50,968 bases of DNA. It comes from an uncultured Bacteroidota bacterium (GTDB lineage: Bacteria > Bacteroidota > Bacteroidia > UKL13-3). The stretch is taken from NCBI GenBank assembly GCA_903901345.1, contig CAIUQQ010000335.1, positions 1 through 50,968 on the forward strand. Reading direction: 5' to 3'. The position numbers were made by a program, and so were the translations under genes. Of this stretch, positions 35,156-44,522 are shown piece after piece (position 1 is the stretch's first letter; the number at the start of each line of letters is the position of its first letter). The notes under the pieces are model-generated. The model saw only the letters and a list, made by a program, of their open reading frames with translations. It did no database searches and was not told the origin of the DNA.

Positions 35156-37366
35156 CTATCCAATATCAACCCTTGTTACAGATATTAATTGACTAGCTTG
35201 TTTAATTTTATTCATTAAATCTTCCAAATGTTTGGTATCATTTACTTGAAGTGTAATATTTCCTTCAAACATTCCTTCGTTTGCAGTTACATTTATCGAC
35301 TTCATGTTTATTTGTAATTGAGTAGAAATAATGTTGGTAATGGCACTCACAATTCCTACACTATCAATTCCTTGGATTTTAATTGAAGTAAGGAACGATT
35401 TATTACTATTTAAACTACCATCGGCCCATCTTGATTTTATAATTCGATAGCCATAATTACTCATTAAACTTATACCGTTTGTACAGTTTGTTCTATGAAT
35501 TTTCACACCTTCTCCAACTGTTACAAAACCAAAAATATCATCTCCCGGAATTGGGCTGCAACATTTTGCAAAACTATATTCCATTGGTTCGCCATCGCCA
35601 ATAATAACAGCATCTTTACTAGCTAATTTATTATTGTTTTTAATAACTTTTGGTTCAAAATTTTGAGTTTGTTTTATAGGCTCTGCTTCTAAAATTAAGT
35701 TTAAATCTATTTTTGTTCTATCTATTTTTTCAATTACTAATTGATAATATAGTTCAGTTACACTTGGTAATTTATAGTATTTTATTATTAGGCCTAAAGC
35801 ATCGCTTGTAAATGGGATTTTGGCATTTTTAAACTTCCGCTCTAATATTTCTTTTCCCATTGCTACTGAATGGTTGCGCTCTTGTTTAAAATAATCCCTA
35901 ATTTTAGATTTTGCTTTTGCAGTAGCAACCCATGAAAGCCAATCTTCACTTGGTTTTTGTTTGGTTGAAGATAGAATTTCTACTTGATCTCCATTACCTA
36001 GCACATAATTTATTGAAACTAATTTATTATTCACTTTAGCTCCAATACACTTTGCCCCTAAACCTGAGTGAATTTCAAAAGCAAAATCTAGCACAGTTGA
36101 TTGTGCTGGCATTTTTTTTAAATCACCTTTTGGGGTAAAAACAAATATTTCTTCGGCAAATAAGTTTAGTTTAAAATCGTCTAAAAACTCTACAGCCGAA
36201 CCATCAGTATTTTCAAGCATATCACGAACCCTAGCAAGCCATTGTTCCAAACCATTATCGTTTACTTGAGTTCCATCTTTATATTTCCAATGTGCGGCAT
36301 AACCTTTTTCAGCTATTTCGTCCATTCGTTTGCTTCTAATTTGAACTTCTACCCATTTGCCTCCAGGTCCCATAACGGTGGTGTGCAAACTTTCATAACC
36401 ATTGGCTTTTGGAATGCTCACCCAATCTCGTAACCTGTCAGGATTTGGAGTATAAAAATCAGTTACTGTTGAATATACTTTCCAACAATCACTTTTTTCG
36501 TTTTCATATTCATCATCAATAATAATTCTAATAGCAAATAAATCAAAAACTTCGTCAAACGAAACTTCCTGTTTTTTCATTTTGGTCAAAATGCTATGTA
36601 TGCTTTTTGGCCTTCCTTTTATTTCATAATTTGAATCTGTTTCATCTAATGCTTTTTGAATGGGTTCAATAAATTTTTTGATATATTTATTTCTTTCTGC
36701 TTTAGTTTCTTGAAGTTTATTTTTTACAATATTATAACTATCAGGATCCAAAAACTTTGTAGCCAAATCTTCCAATTCAGTTTTCATAGCATACAAACCT
36801 AATCTGTGGGCCAAAGGAGCATAAACATAAGCAGTTTCACTTGCTATTTTAAGCTGACTTTTGGCACTCATGCTTTCCAAAGTTCGCATGTTGTGCAATC
36901 TATCAGCTAATTTTATTAAAATAACCCTAACATCTTCACTTAAAGTTAGAAGCATTTTTTTAAAATTTTCAGCTTGCATCGATTTGTCTTGCTGATCAAA
37001 TGCGTCAGAAATTTTTGTTAATCCATCAATAATTTGCGATACTTTTTTACCAAACTTCATGTCAATTAAGTCAAGCGTAATATCAGTATCTTCAACTGTA
37101 TCGTGAAGTAATGCACATATAATAGAGGTAGATCCTAAGCCAATTTCTTCGGCACAAATTTGTGCAACTGCAATAGGATGTAAAATATAAGGTTCGCCAC
37201 TTTTTCGCCTCATACTTTTGTGTGCATCTAAACTAATATTAAATGCCTCACGAATCTTTAATCTGTCAGTTTTACTTAATGTAACCTTGCATGAACGCAA
37301 TAAATGCCTGTAAGCTTTTACTATTTCTTCGTTTTCTTTTTCTTGAATAAGGGAGGTGCTAAGCAT
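35156..37366 (-). CDS. spoT: Bifunctional (p)ppGpp synthetase/hydrolase (RelA/SpoT homologue)
   Basis: Makes and degrades the stringent-response alarmone. The HD hydrolase domain is intact (YILHPIAVAQIC, ALLHDTVEDTD, LADRLHNMRTL). The synthetase domain follows (DLFAIRIIIDDEYENEKSDCWKVYSTVTDFY, YESLHTTVMGPGGKWVEVQIRSKRMDEIAEKGYAAHWKYK). A TGS domain (FVFTPKGDLKKMPAQSTVLDFAFEIHSGLG), a helical/zinc-finger-like region with CCSPIPGDDI, and a C-terminal ACT domain complete the protein. 736 aa is normal for the single Rel enzyme of Bacteroidota. Monocistronic. Confidence 0.97.
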   Translation of the reverse strand: MLSTSLIQEKENEEIVKAYRHLLRSCKVTLSKTDRLKIREAFNISLDAHKSMRRKSGEPYILHPIAVAQICAEEIGLGSTSIICALLHDTVEDTDITLDLIDMKFGKKVSQIIDGLTKISDAFDQQDKSMQAENFKKMLLTLSEDVRVILIKLADRLHNMRTLESMSAKSQLKIASETAYVYAPLAHRLGLYAMKTELEDLATKFLDPDSYNIVKNKLQETKAERNKYIKKFIEPIQKALDETDSNYEIKGRPKSIHSILTKMKKQEVSFDEVFDLFAIRIIIDDEYENEKSDCWKVYSTVTDFYTPNPDRLRDWVSIPKANGYESLHTTVMGPGGKWVEVQIRSKRMDEIAEKGYAAHWKYKDGTQVNDNGLEQWLARVRDMLENTDGSAVEFLDDFKLNLFAEEIFVFTPKGDLKKMPAQSTVLDFAFEIHSGLGAKCIGAKVNNKLVSINYVLGNGDQVEILSSTKQKPSEDWLSWVATAKAKSKIRDYFKQERNHSVAMGKEILERKFKNAKIPFTSDALGLIIKYYKLPSVTELYYQLVIEKIDRTKIDLNLILEAEPIKQTQNFEPKVIKNNNKLASKDAVIIGDGEPMEYSFAKCCSPIPGDDIFGFVTVGEGVKIHRTNCTNGISLMSNYGYRIIKSRWADGSLNSNKSFLTSIKIQGIDSVGIVSAITNIISTQLQINMKSINVTANEGMFEGNITLQVNDTKHLEDLMNKIKQASQLISVTRVDIG

Positions 37367-37474
37367 AATTGAAGCAAAAATTCATTGGCAATTTAAATAT
37401 AAAATTTAACTTTTGTTTCTATGATTTAAACAAATTGCACATCCTATTGTGAATTAGGATATTTGAATATAAAT

Positions 37475-38050
37475 TTAAAAAATAGTTCCTGTTCCATACA
37501 GTAAACCTAGTGAATTTAATCCAACTGCGTATGTGCCTCCTATGTACATTACAAAATTTTCATTTTTCATTACTCGCACTCTTGTTGCTAAAATTGGAGC
37601 AAACCACATATTGCTTTTTTTATCTATACCAAAACTTGCCATGGGTCCAATTTCCATTTCTAAAGTAGATTTAGCATCAATATTAATTTTGAATAATCTA
37701 AATTGTATTCCCGTTCCAAATGAGGAAGAAGCTTCTTCGTGAACTATTGCATTGTTAATTATAAATTGCTTAGCACCAGTTGGTAAATTATAAAACAATG
37801 GAATTCTAACTTTTCTAAGTGTTCTTAATTCTACAAAAAACAATATAGAAGTTGTGGGTAAAACTACAGCCGAATTAGTCAATAAATCTATTTGGTCGCT
37901 GTTTGAAATAAATAAAACTGATTGCCCAAAACTTACCTCAAAGTTTTTACTTTTTTTCTTCTCTTTTATTAGTTCTTGCCCTGAAATATTATTGATTACA
38001 GTAAACAAAAAGCATAATAATATTATAAATGGAGTAAAGTTTAATTTCAT
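37475..38050 (-). CDS. Small exported protein, probably an outer-membrane beta-barrel
   Basis: 191 residues with signal peptide ending NNISGQ. The mature sequence alternates hydrophobic and polar residues in strand-like runs (NFEVSFGQSVLFIS, TSILFFVELRTL, GTGIQFRLFKINID, LEMEIGPMASFGI, NFVMYIGGTYAVGLNSLGLLYGTGTIF) and ends in Phe, as outer-membrane barrels do. No family name recognised. Its start codon overlaps the stop of the CWC gene (ATGA), so the two are translationally coupled. Confidence 0.8.
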   Translation of the reverse strand: MKLNFTPFIILLCFLFTVINNISGQELIKEKKKSKNFEVSFGQSVLFISNSDQIDLLTNSAVVLPTTSILFFVELRTLRKVRIPLFYNLPTGAKQFIINNAIVHEEASSSFGTGIQFRLFKINIDAKSTLEMEIGPMASFGIDKKSNMWFAPILATRVRVMKNENFVMYIGGTYAVGLNSLGLLYGTGTIF

Positions 38051-38229
38051 ATTTTTTCTTTATTTTCTATAATCAAATATAAGCATTTATTGCATAAACA
38101 ATCTTCAAATGTTGTTTTAATGTTCTGGCTATCAGTTTCGCTTAATTTTAATAGATAACAATGACATTCAGTTATATTTTCCATATTGCACTCAAATGCT
38201 TGCTGACATTTTTGACAGATTTTTTGCAT
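38047..38229 (-). CDS. Cysteine-rich CWC-type small protein
   Basis: 60 residues with eight cysteines: CQKC at 5-8, Cys14 in AFECN, CHC at 22-24 and CLCNKC at 44-49. The pattern CxxCxxxFxC...CxC...CLCxxC matches the Cys-rich CWC family of small metal-binding proteins, whose function is not established. It probably binds one or two zinc ions in the cytoplasm. Coupled by a 4-bp ATGA overlap to the downstream barrel gene. This gene is small but convincing. Confidence 0.85.
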   Translation of the reverse strand: MQKICQKCQQAFECNMENITECHCYLLKLSETDSQNIKTTFEDCLCNKCLYLIIENKEKI

Positions 38230-38420
38230 ATTTTCTTTAATTGTCTCTTTTAACTAGTAAAAAATATTTATTTGCCTATAGCAATATTAATTATATTAAC
38301 CACAATCTAGTTTAATGCTTTCATTTCACAAGTTTATTTAAATATTTTTTTTCCTAAATTGCACCAATAAATAAAACAATTTTGTTTTATTATTATTGTT
38401 AATTATAAAACAAATATAAA

Positions 38421-40811
38421 GTGCCATATCCGCAGTCCATTGAACTCAAATTAGAGTTCAACCAAATAAAAGAATTAGTTGCCAAAAAATGTATCTCTAA
38501 GCTTGGTCAGCAATATATTGATAAAATAAAGTTCAATAACCGTCACGATATTATTGAAAAAATGCTTTGGCAAGTAAAGGATTTTAAAAATTTGCTTGAA
38601 ACAGATTTACCTTTTCCAAATGAACATTTTCATGATGTATTTCCTTATTTTAGAAAAGCAAAAATTGAGGGAATGTGGCTGTTAGAAGAAGAATTACATA
38701 AACTAAAATTAACAATTCAATCATTTTTACAAATAGCAAAATATTTTAGGGATAGACCTGAAAAATACCAATATTTACATGCACTTTTAGAAGGATTATT
38801 ATACAATGATTTAATAGTTAGGCGCATTGATCGAATATTAGACAATGAAGGTGTTTTGAAGCCAAACGCTTCGCCTGAATTAGCTAAAATTTCAGCTAAA
38901 ATTACTGATAAAGAAAAGGAAGTACGCAGACGTATTCAAAGTATTTACGACAAAGGAGCTAAAAACAACCATATAGCCGAAGACTTAGAAATTACCATTA
39001 GAGATGGACGTTTGGTTTTACCTGTTTTGGCTGAATTTAAACGCAGTATTCCTGGTTTTGTGCACGATGAAAGTAATACAGGACAAACAGTTTACATAGA
39101 ACCTACTGAATGTTTTGAAATGAATAATGTAATTCGTGAACTTCAAATTGCTTATCGCAGGGAACGTGAACGAATTTTATTGGAAATAACAGATCAAATT
39201 AGACCTGAAATTCCCGAGTTGGAAAAGAATATTCAACGCATGGGTTTGTTCGATTTTATTAGAGCAAAAGCACTTTTTGCAATGGATTTAGATGCCGATT
39301 TGCCAGCAATTTCAAAACAACCTAATATGGTTTTACGCACTGCTTTTCATCCTCTGCTAAAACTGAATCACCAAAAAAGTAAATTGAGCATTGTTCCGCT
39401 TAATATTGAACTGAATTTAGAAAATAGAATTGCAGTAATTTCGGGTCCAAATGCAGGAGGTAAATCGGTTTGCTTAAAAACAGTTGGCTTGTTACAATTT
39501 ATGTTTCAAAGTGGGTTTTTAGTGCCAGCTAGTCCCGATAGCGAAATGTGTGTTTTTAAAGATATAATGGTTGATATTGGCGATGAACAAAGCATTGAAA
39601 ACGACTTGAGCACATACAGTAGTCATTTACTTCGCATGAAATATTTTACCGATTTTGCCGATGGAAAAACCCTTTTCTTAATTGATGAATTTGGAATGGG
39701 AACTGATCCTCAATTTGGTGGTCCTTTGGCCGAAGCCATTTTGAACCATATTAACCGAAAAAATAGCTTTGGAGTTGTTACCACTCACTTTAGTAACTTA
39801 AAGAATTTTGCCAATAACACCAAAGGTTTAATCAATGCAAGTATGCTTTTTGATAACGAAAAATTGCAACCACTTTATCAGTTAGAAATGGGTAAGCCAG
39901 GAAGTAGTTATGCATTTGAAATAGCTACTAAAACTGGGCTTGCACAAAGTATAATTAACTATGCAAAAGATAGGGTAGGAGTGAAGCAAAAGCGAGTGGA
40001 TGATTTGTTAATTGAAGTAGAAAAAGAACAAAAACAAGTAGTAGATTTACGCCAACGTTTTGCTGAAAAGGAAGCCAAAGCAAATGCTTTATTGGAAAAA
40101 TATTCAGCTTTAAAAGAAGAAATTGAACTAAATAAAAAAATGCTGATTAAGCAAGCCAAACAAGAAGCATTAGCAATAATAAGCGAAGCCAATAGTAAAA
40201 TTGAAGCAACTATCAGAGAAATAAAGCAAAATCAAGCCGATACCGAGACACAGCGAAAAGCAAGAACAGAAATTAAAGAAACTATTCAAGAGCTGAAGGA
40301 TTTTGCAAAGCAAGAAAAAATAAAAGAAGAAAAGCATGCTCCAAAACCTATAAAAGGTGATATAAATATAGGCTCATCGGTAATGGTAATTGGTCAGCAA
40401 AGTATTGGTGAAGTTTTAGAAATTAATAAAACCAAAGCGCTAGTTGCCTTTGGCAATTTGCATACAACTGTAGATTTAAAAAAGCTTCAAATAGTAGCTA
40501 AATCAGCTGAAAAAGAATTGAAAAAAATGTCGGAAGGAGTTAATCTGAATGATAAAATGAAAGATTTTAGTCCTGAATTAAACATCATTGGAACGCGAGG
40601 CGATGAAGCCATGAGAAGGTTAGATTTATTTATAGACGATGCTTATTTGTTAGGTGTTAAACAAGTAAGAATTGTTCATGGAAAAGGTTACGGAATTTTA
40701 CGCACTTTGGTTCGCGATTCATTGAATAGAAATCCTTTAGTTTCTAGCGTTCAAAACGAACAAATAGGTTTTGGTGGCGATGGAGCGAGTATAGTGATGA
40801 TGAAAATGTAA
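38421..40811 (+). CDS. mutS2: Endonuclease MutS2
   Basis: MutS-like ATPase with a C-terminal nuclease, associated with suppressing recombination or with ribosome rescue depending on species. Start is GTG 38421. MutS core ATPase motifs are Walker A GPNAGGKSV (about 342-350) and Walker B LFLIDEFGMGTDP. A long charged coiled-coil (about 510-650) precedes the C-terminal Smr domain (LNIIGTRGDEAMRRLDLFIDDAYLLGVKQVRIVHGKGYGILRTLVRDSL). It lacks the mismatch-recognition domain, as expected for MutS2. 796 aa. Confidence 0.96.
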   Translation: MPYPQSIELKLEFNQIKELVAKKCISKLGQQYIDKIKFNNRHDIIEKMLWQVKDFKNLLETDLPFPNEHFHDVFPYFRKAKIEGMWLLEEELHKLKLTIQSFLQIAKYFRDRPEKYQYLHALLEGLLYNDLIVRRIDRILDNEGVLKPNASPELAKISAKITDKEKEVRRRIQSIYDKGAKNNHIAEDLEITIRDGRLVLPVLAEFKRSIPGFVHDESNTGQTVYIEPTECFEMNNVIRELQIAYRRERERILLEITDQIRPEIPELEKNIQRMGLFDFIRAKALFAMDLDADLPAISKQPNMVLRTAFHPLLKLNHQKSKLSIVPLNIELNLENRIAVISGPNAGGKSVCLKTVGLLQFMFQSGFLVPASPDSEMCVFKDIMVDIGDEQSIENDLSTYSSHLLRMKYFTDFADGKTLFLIDEFGMGTDPQFGGPLAEAILNHINRKNSFGVVTTHFSNLKNFANNTKGLINASMLFDNEKLQPLYQLEMGKPGSSYAFEIATKTGLAQSIINYAKDRVGVKQKRVDDLLIEVEKEQKQVVDLRQRFAEKEAKANALLEKYSALKEEIELNKKMLIKQAKQEALAIISEANSKIEATIREIKQNQADTETQRKARTEIKETIQELKDFAKQEKIKEEKHAPKPIKGDINIGSSVMVIGQQSIGEVLEINKTKALVAFGNLHTTVDLKKLQIVAKSAEKELKKMSEGVNLNDKMKDFSPELNIIGTRGDEAMRRLDLFIDDAYLLGVKQVRIVHGKGYGILRTLVRDSLNRNPLVSSVQNEQIGFGGDGASIVMMKM

Positions 40812-40925
40812 ATATTTTTGCACTTCATTGCGAACTTAGTTAAGCAATCTCTCAAATATTAAACAATGATTGATTCGTTCATAACGTTGACATTTTTATA
40901 TAAAATACTATTTAGTAAAATAAAA

Positions 40926-40987
40926 AACCACATAGATACATAGTTTAAATAGTTTATAGGCTATGTTTTCTATGTTCCTATGTGGTT
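40926..40987. repeat. ACATAG/CTATG dispersed hairpin element
   Basis: AACCACATAGATACATAG pairs with CTATGTTCCTATGTGGTT (two mismatches) around a 26-nt loop. A diverged copy is at 1986-2048. It lies downstream of mutS2. Confidence 0.85.
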
Positions 40988-41056
40988 CATGTTTTGTTTA
41001 TTTAATAATTACTCATAGCATTGTCACTAATTTTATATTAATTTTTTTAATACAAA

Positions 41057-41092
41057 AAAGAGGCTGTCCTTTTGAGACAACCTCTTCAATGA
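41057..41092. terminator. Stem-loop between mutS2 and porX
   Basis: AAGAGGCTGTC pairs with GAGACAACCTCTT around CTTTT with two mismatches. An A tract on its left gives a T tract for the minus strand, so it may terminate porX. The rest of the 299-bp gap holds only the hairpin repeat. Confidence 0.6.
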
Positions 41093-41110
41093 TTTCAATT
41101 TGATATATTT

Positions 41111-42664
41111 TTATTTTGTTTCCAAAACAATAAAAGGAACGATCATCTCTTCTAAACTAATTCCTCCATGTTGGAACGAATCGTTGTAAAAATTTACATG
41201 GTAATTATAGTTATTTGGATAAACCATAAAATCATCGCCTTTAGCAAAAACCCAACTCGTACTCATGTTTTGCTTTGGTAAAAACACATCTGCAGGATTT
41301 TTAACTCCAAATAATTCATTGGCATTATAGCTTAAGTTTCTACCTTGTTTGTAACGTAAATTGGTACTTGTGTTTTTATCACCAATAATTTTTACCGGAT
41401 TTTTAACCCTTATTGAACCATGATCGGTGGTAATAATAATTCTTACTTTCTTTTGAGCTATTTTTTTAATGGCTTCAAATAATGGCGAATGTTCAAACCA
41501 ACTTGCGGTAATACTTCTATAAGCTGCTTCATCTTCGGCTAGCTCTTTCATTACATTCATTTCAGTTCGCACATGGCTTAGCATATCTACAAAATTATAT
41601 ACAATAACATTGAATTTATTGCTCATCAAATTAGAAACTGTATCGGCTAAATTTTTACCTGCTTGCAAATTGGTAACTTTGGTATAAGTAATTTTTTCTT
41701 TGTAACCCAAGCGCTGCATTTGCTTGTTTATAAACTCTTCTTCATATATATTTTTTCCTTCATCTTCCTCCTCATTTACCCAAAGATTTGGATACAATCT
41801 TTCAATTTCACTTGGTAACATTCCCGCAAAAAAACTGTTCCTAGCATAATGAGTGGTGGTAGGTAAAATGGTTAAATAAGTATCTTCACTAATTATATTG
41901 AAGTATTCAGTTAATTGGCTTTGAACCATTTTCCATTGATCGTACCTGAAATTATCAATTAAAATTAAAAAAGTAGGAATGTCTTTATCAATTACTGGCA
42001 TCAATTTTTTATTGATAACAGTATGGCTCATGGCTGGTGTTTTAGCATCAGGTTTTTTCAAGAAATTCACAAAGTTTTTCTCTATAAATTTCACCCAATC
42101 GTTATTGGCATCGCGTTTTTGCATCGCCAATATTTCGTCCATTCCTGTATCGCCACTTTTGGCTAGTTCCAGTTCCCAATACACTAATTTTTTGTATAAA
42201 TTTACCCAACTTTCATAGTCGTTTACATCATACAATTCCATGGCTATTTGCCTAAATTCTTGTTGATAATTTTGAGCCGTTTTTTCGGTAACCAATTGCT
42301 TGCTATCCAAAATACGTTTAAGCGATAATAAAATTTGGCTTGAGTTAACAGGTTTAATCAAATAATCAGCAATTTGATTGCCAATGGCATCTTCCATAAT
42401 ATGCTCTTCTTCACTTTTGGTAATCATTACTATTGGCACTTCAGGAGTAATAGCCTTTATTTGAACCAATGCTTCTAAACCACTGATTCCGGGCATGTTT
42501 TCATCTAAGAAAATAACATCATATCTCTTTAGTTTTACTGCTTCTACTGCATCTACGCCACTGGTAACTTTATCTACGGTATAACCTTTATTGGTCAGGT
42601 AAATAATATGTGGCTTTAATAAATCTATCTCATCATCGGCCCAAAGAATACTTGTATTGCTCAT
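41111..42664 (-). CDS. porX: PorX-type response regulator with PglZ domain (T9SS regulator)
   Basis: Two-component regulator of the type IX secretion system. The receiver domain (residues 1-120) has the acidic pocket ADDE and the phospho-acceptor Asp54 in IFLDENMPG, with a Lys in LIKPVN. The C-terminal part (about 200-517) is a PglZ alkaline-phosphatase-superfamily domain: FLILIDNFRYDQW, the nucleophile-region TILPTTTHYARNSFFAGMLPSEI, VNFVDMLSHVR-like NFVDMLSHVRTEM and ITTDHGSIRV. PorX homologues are zinc phosphodiesterases that partner with PorY kinase and an ECF sigma factor. 517 aa, full length; porY is not adjacent. Confidence 0.95.
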   Translation of the reverse strand: MSNTSILWADDEIDLLKPHIIYLTNKGYTVDKVTSGVDAVEAVKLKRYDVIFLDENMPGISGLEALVQIKAITPEVPIVMITKSEEEHIMEDAIGNQIADYLIKPVNSSQILLSLKRILDSKQLVTEKTAQNYQQEFRQIAMELYDVNDYESWVNLYKKLVYWELELAKSGDTGMDEILAMQKRDANNDWVKFIEKNFVNFLKKPDAKTPAMSHTVINKKLMPVIDKDIPTFLILIDNFRYDQWKMVQSQLTEYFNIISEDTYLTILPTTTHYARNSFFAGMLPSEIERLYPNLWVNEEEDEGKNIYEEEFINKQMQRLGYKEKITYTKVTNLQAGKNLADTVSNLMSNKFNVIVYNFVDMLSHVRTEMNVMKELAEDEAAYRSITASWFEHSPLFEAIKKIAQKKVRIIITTDHGSIRVKNPVKIIGDKNTSTNLRYKQGRNLSYNANELFGVKNPADVFLPKQNMSTSWVFAKGDDFMVYPNNYNYHVNFYNDSFQHGGISLEEMIVPFIVLETK

Positions 42665-42839
42665 TTATGTTTTTATTGTTTTTGCAAAGATTACTTGTTT
42701 ACTTGAATTTAAAAATTGTTTGTGATTTATTTACTGTTATGTTTATAAATGGTAATTATAACGTGGTTCTTGGTGTTTTAGTTTAATAATAATTGGAAAT
42801 AGACAATTGGCAATTAGTAAAGGGTGGATTTTATTTTGG

Positions 42840-43007
42840 TAACTTGTGCGCACAAGTTATGGTAAAACATGACAAACTATACAACTTGCGCATGCAAGTA
42901 ATGATATTCAAAGATATTTATCAGTACTTGCGGGCGCAAGAAGGGATAAACAACATTATTTATTACCATTTGCATATGCAAGGAGCTATAAAATTACAAA
43001 ACCAATT
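42840..43007. repeat. Array of four palindromes at exact 42-bp spacing
   Basis: Four palindromes with centres at 42849.5, 42891.5, 42933.5 and 42975.5: TAACTTGTGCGCACAAGTTA, ACTTGCGCATGCAAGT, CTTGCGGGCGCAAG and TTGCATATGCAA. The framework ACTTG-N6-CAAG is kept while the cores change; the 22-nt intervals are mostly unrelated (units 2 and 3 share some text). It lies in the 521-bp porX-HD gene gap. An ORF across it (42793-43098) shows a 14-residue period because 42 is a multiple of three, and is not a gene. Confidence 0.9.
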
Positions 43008-43012
43008 AATAC

Positions 43013-43039
43013 GTAGGGGCGGACCTTTGTGTCTGCCCT
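43013..43039. repeat. GTAGGGGCGGAC dispersed palindrome
   Basis: GGGCGGAC pairs with GTCTGCCC (one G-T mismatch) around CTTTGT. The wording GTAGGGGCG...CGCCC-type is, to my recollection, a common interspersed element in several phyla. Beyond it (43095-43160) is low-complexity AATCTTCCAAT text with no gene. Confidence 0.75.
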
Positions 43040-43173
43040 TAATTTTGAAACCAAAACAAATTCTCCAACAAATAAAATCAATTATTCAATTTTTATAATC
43101 TTCCAATCTTGTAATCTTCCAATCTTCCAAATCAACTAAATCTTCCAATTAACAATTCAACTCAAAAATAACC

Positions 43174-43181
43174 TATTTTTG
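43174..43181 (+). promoter_or_regulatory. -7 element of the HD phosphohydrolase gene
   Basis: TATTTTTG ends four bases before the GTG start. An in-frame TGA lies immediately upstream (TGA-ACC-GTG), so no longer protein is possible and the mRNA would be leaderless if this promoter is used. No clear -33 TTTG is visible. Confidence 0.5.
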
Positions 43182-43185
43182 AACC

Positions 43186-44412
43186 GTGAATTTATCCAAT
43201 AAAAAGAAAATAATCAACGATCCTGTTTATGGATTTGTAAATATACCTTTTGAACTTATTTACGATTTAATAGAACATTCGTGGTTTCAGCGTTTGCGCA
43301 GAATTAAGCAGTTAGGGCTTTCATATTTGGTTTATCCTGGCGCGCAACATACGCGTTTTCAGCATGTAATTGGTGCCATGAGTTTAACTTTTCAAGCGGT
43401 AGAAATTTTAAAAAGTAAGGGAATTGAAATTACAAATCATGAAGCCGAATCGGTTTGTGCAGCCATTTTATTGCACGACATGGGTCATGGTCCATTTAGC
43501 CATACTTTAGAAGGATTAATTATTGAAGATGTTCCTCATGAAGAAATTTCTTTGCGTTTTATGGAATTATTGAATGAACAATTTGAAGGTAAATTATCTA
43601 CTGCTATTGAAATATTCACCAATAAATATTCAAAAAAATTCTTACACCAATTGGTCTCTAGTCAGTTAGATATGGACAGATTGGATTATTTACGCAGAGA
43701 TAGTTTTTATTCTGGTGTACAAGAAGGAACAATTGGCCACGATAGAATAATAAATATGCTAAATGTGGTAAATGATGAATTGGTAATAGAAGAAAAAGGA
43801 ATTTATTCAGTTGAAAAGTTTTTAATAGCCCGCAGACTCATGTATTGGCAAGTTTATTTACACAAAACTGTGGTGGCTGCAGAGCAATTATTAATTAAAA
43901 TTATGGAGCGAGCAAAATTATTGGCTTATCAAAATGAGGAATTATTTGCTACTCCAGCTTTGCATTATTTTTTATATAATAAAATTGATAAAAAAACATT
44001 TTATAATAGCAATGAAGCCATAGAAAATTATGCTCTTTTGGATGATGATGATATTTTTACTTCCATAAAAGTTTGGTGTAATCATCATGATAAAATACTA
44101 AGCACGCTTTGCAAGATGCTTCGCAATAGAAAATTACCTAAAATAGTATTGCAAAATGCACCTTTTAATAAAACCACAGTTGAAAGTTACAAATTCATGG
44201 TTGCCGATAATTTAGAAATTACAATGGATGAAGCTAATTATTTTGTATACACCGATTCTGTTCAAAATAAAGCTTACAGCGCCAACAATTTCCATATAAA
44301 TATTTTATTCAAAAATGGTCAAGTGCTTGATATTGCTGATGCCAGCGACCAATACAATATTGATTCATTAACTAAATTAGTTACCAAATATTTTTTGTGT
44401 TTTATAAGATAA
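43186..44412 (+). CDS. HD-domain phosphohydrolase (SAMHD1/dGTPase-like)
   Basis: Metal-dependent phosphohydrolase of the dNTPase-like HD family. INDPVYGFVNIPFELIYDLIEHSWFQRLRRIKQLGLSYLVYPGAQHTRFQHVIGAMSL, the HD motif AILLHDMGHGPFSHTLEG and QLDMDRLDYLRRDSFYSG match the family throughout its 408 residues. The GTG start is fixed by the in-frame stop just before it. Substrate could be dNTPs, by analogy with SAMHD1, but is unproven here. In related genomes this gene commonly precedes lpxD, as it does here. Confidence 0.92.
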   Translation: MNLSNKKKIINDPVYGFVNIPFELIYDLIEHSWFQRLRRIKQLGLSYLVYPGAQHTRFQHVIGAMSLTFQAVEILKSKGIEITNHEAESVCAAILLHDMGHGPFSHTLEGLIIEDVPHEEISLRFMELLNEQFEGKLSTAIEIFTNKYSKKFLHQLVSSQLDMDRLDYLRRDSFYSGVQEGTIGHDRIINMLNVVNDELVIEEKGIYSVEKFLIARRLMYWQVYLHKTVVAAEQLLIKIMERAKLLAYQNEELFATPALHYFLYNKIDKKTFYNSNEAIENYALLDDDDIFTSIKVWCNHHDKILSTLCKMLRNRKLPKIVLQNAPFNKTTVESYKFMVADNLEITMDEANYFVYTDSVQNKAYSANNFHINILFKNGQVLDIADASDQYNIDSLTKLVTKYFLCFIR

Positions 44413-44522
44413 ACAATCAATTTTTTTGTATAAACAAATTGAATTTTATAAATAATTAGAAATTAAGAAATTAAGAAATTAGAATTTTTCTGTGTAATTT
44501 TTGTAATCTGTGAATGTTAACA

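Noticed and set aside
42840-43007. CRISPR array
   Set aside because: The repeated part is a varying palindrome of 12-20 bp, not a constant 25-37-bp repeat; intervals are only about 22 nt and no cas gene is present.
42793-43098. 101-residue ORF across the phased palindromes
   Set aside because: Its 14-residue periodicity follows from the 42-bp DNA repeat, it starts with TTG in repeat text, and it runs through a dispersed palindrome and low-complexity sequence.
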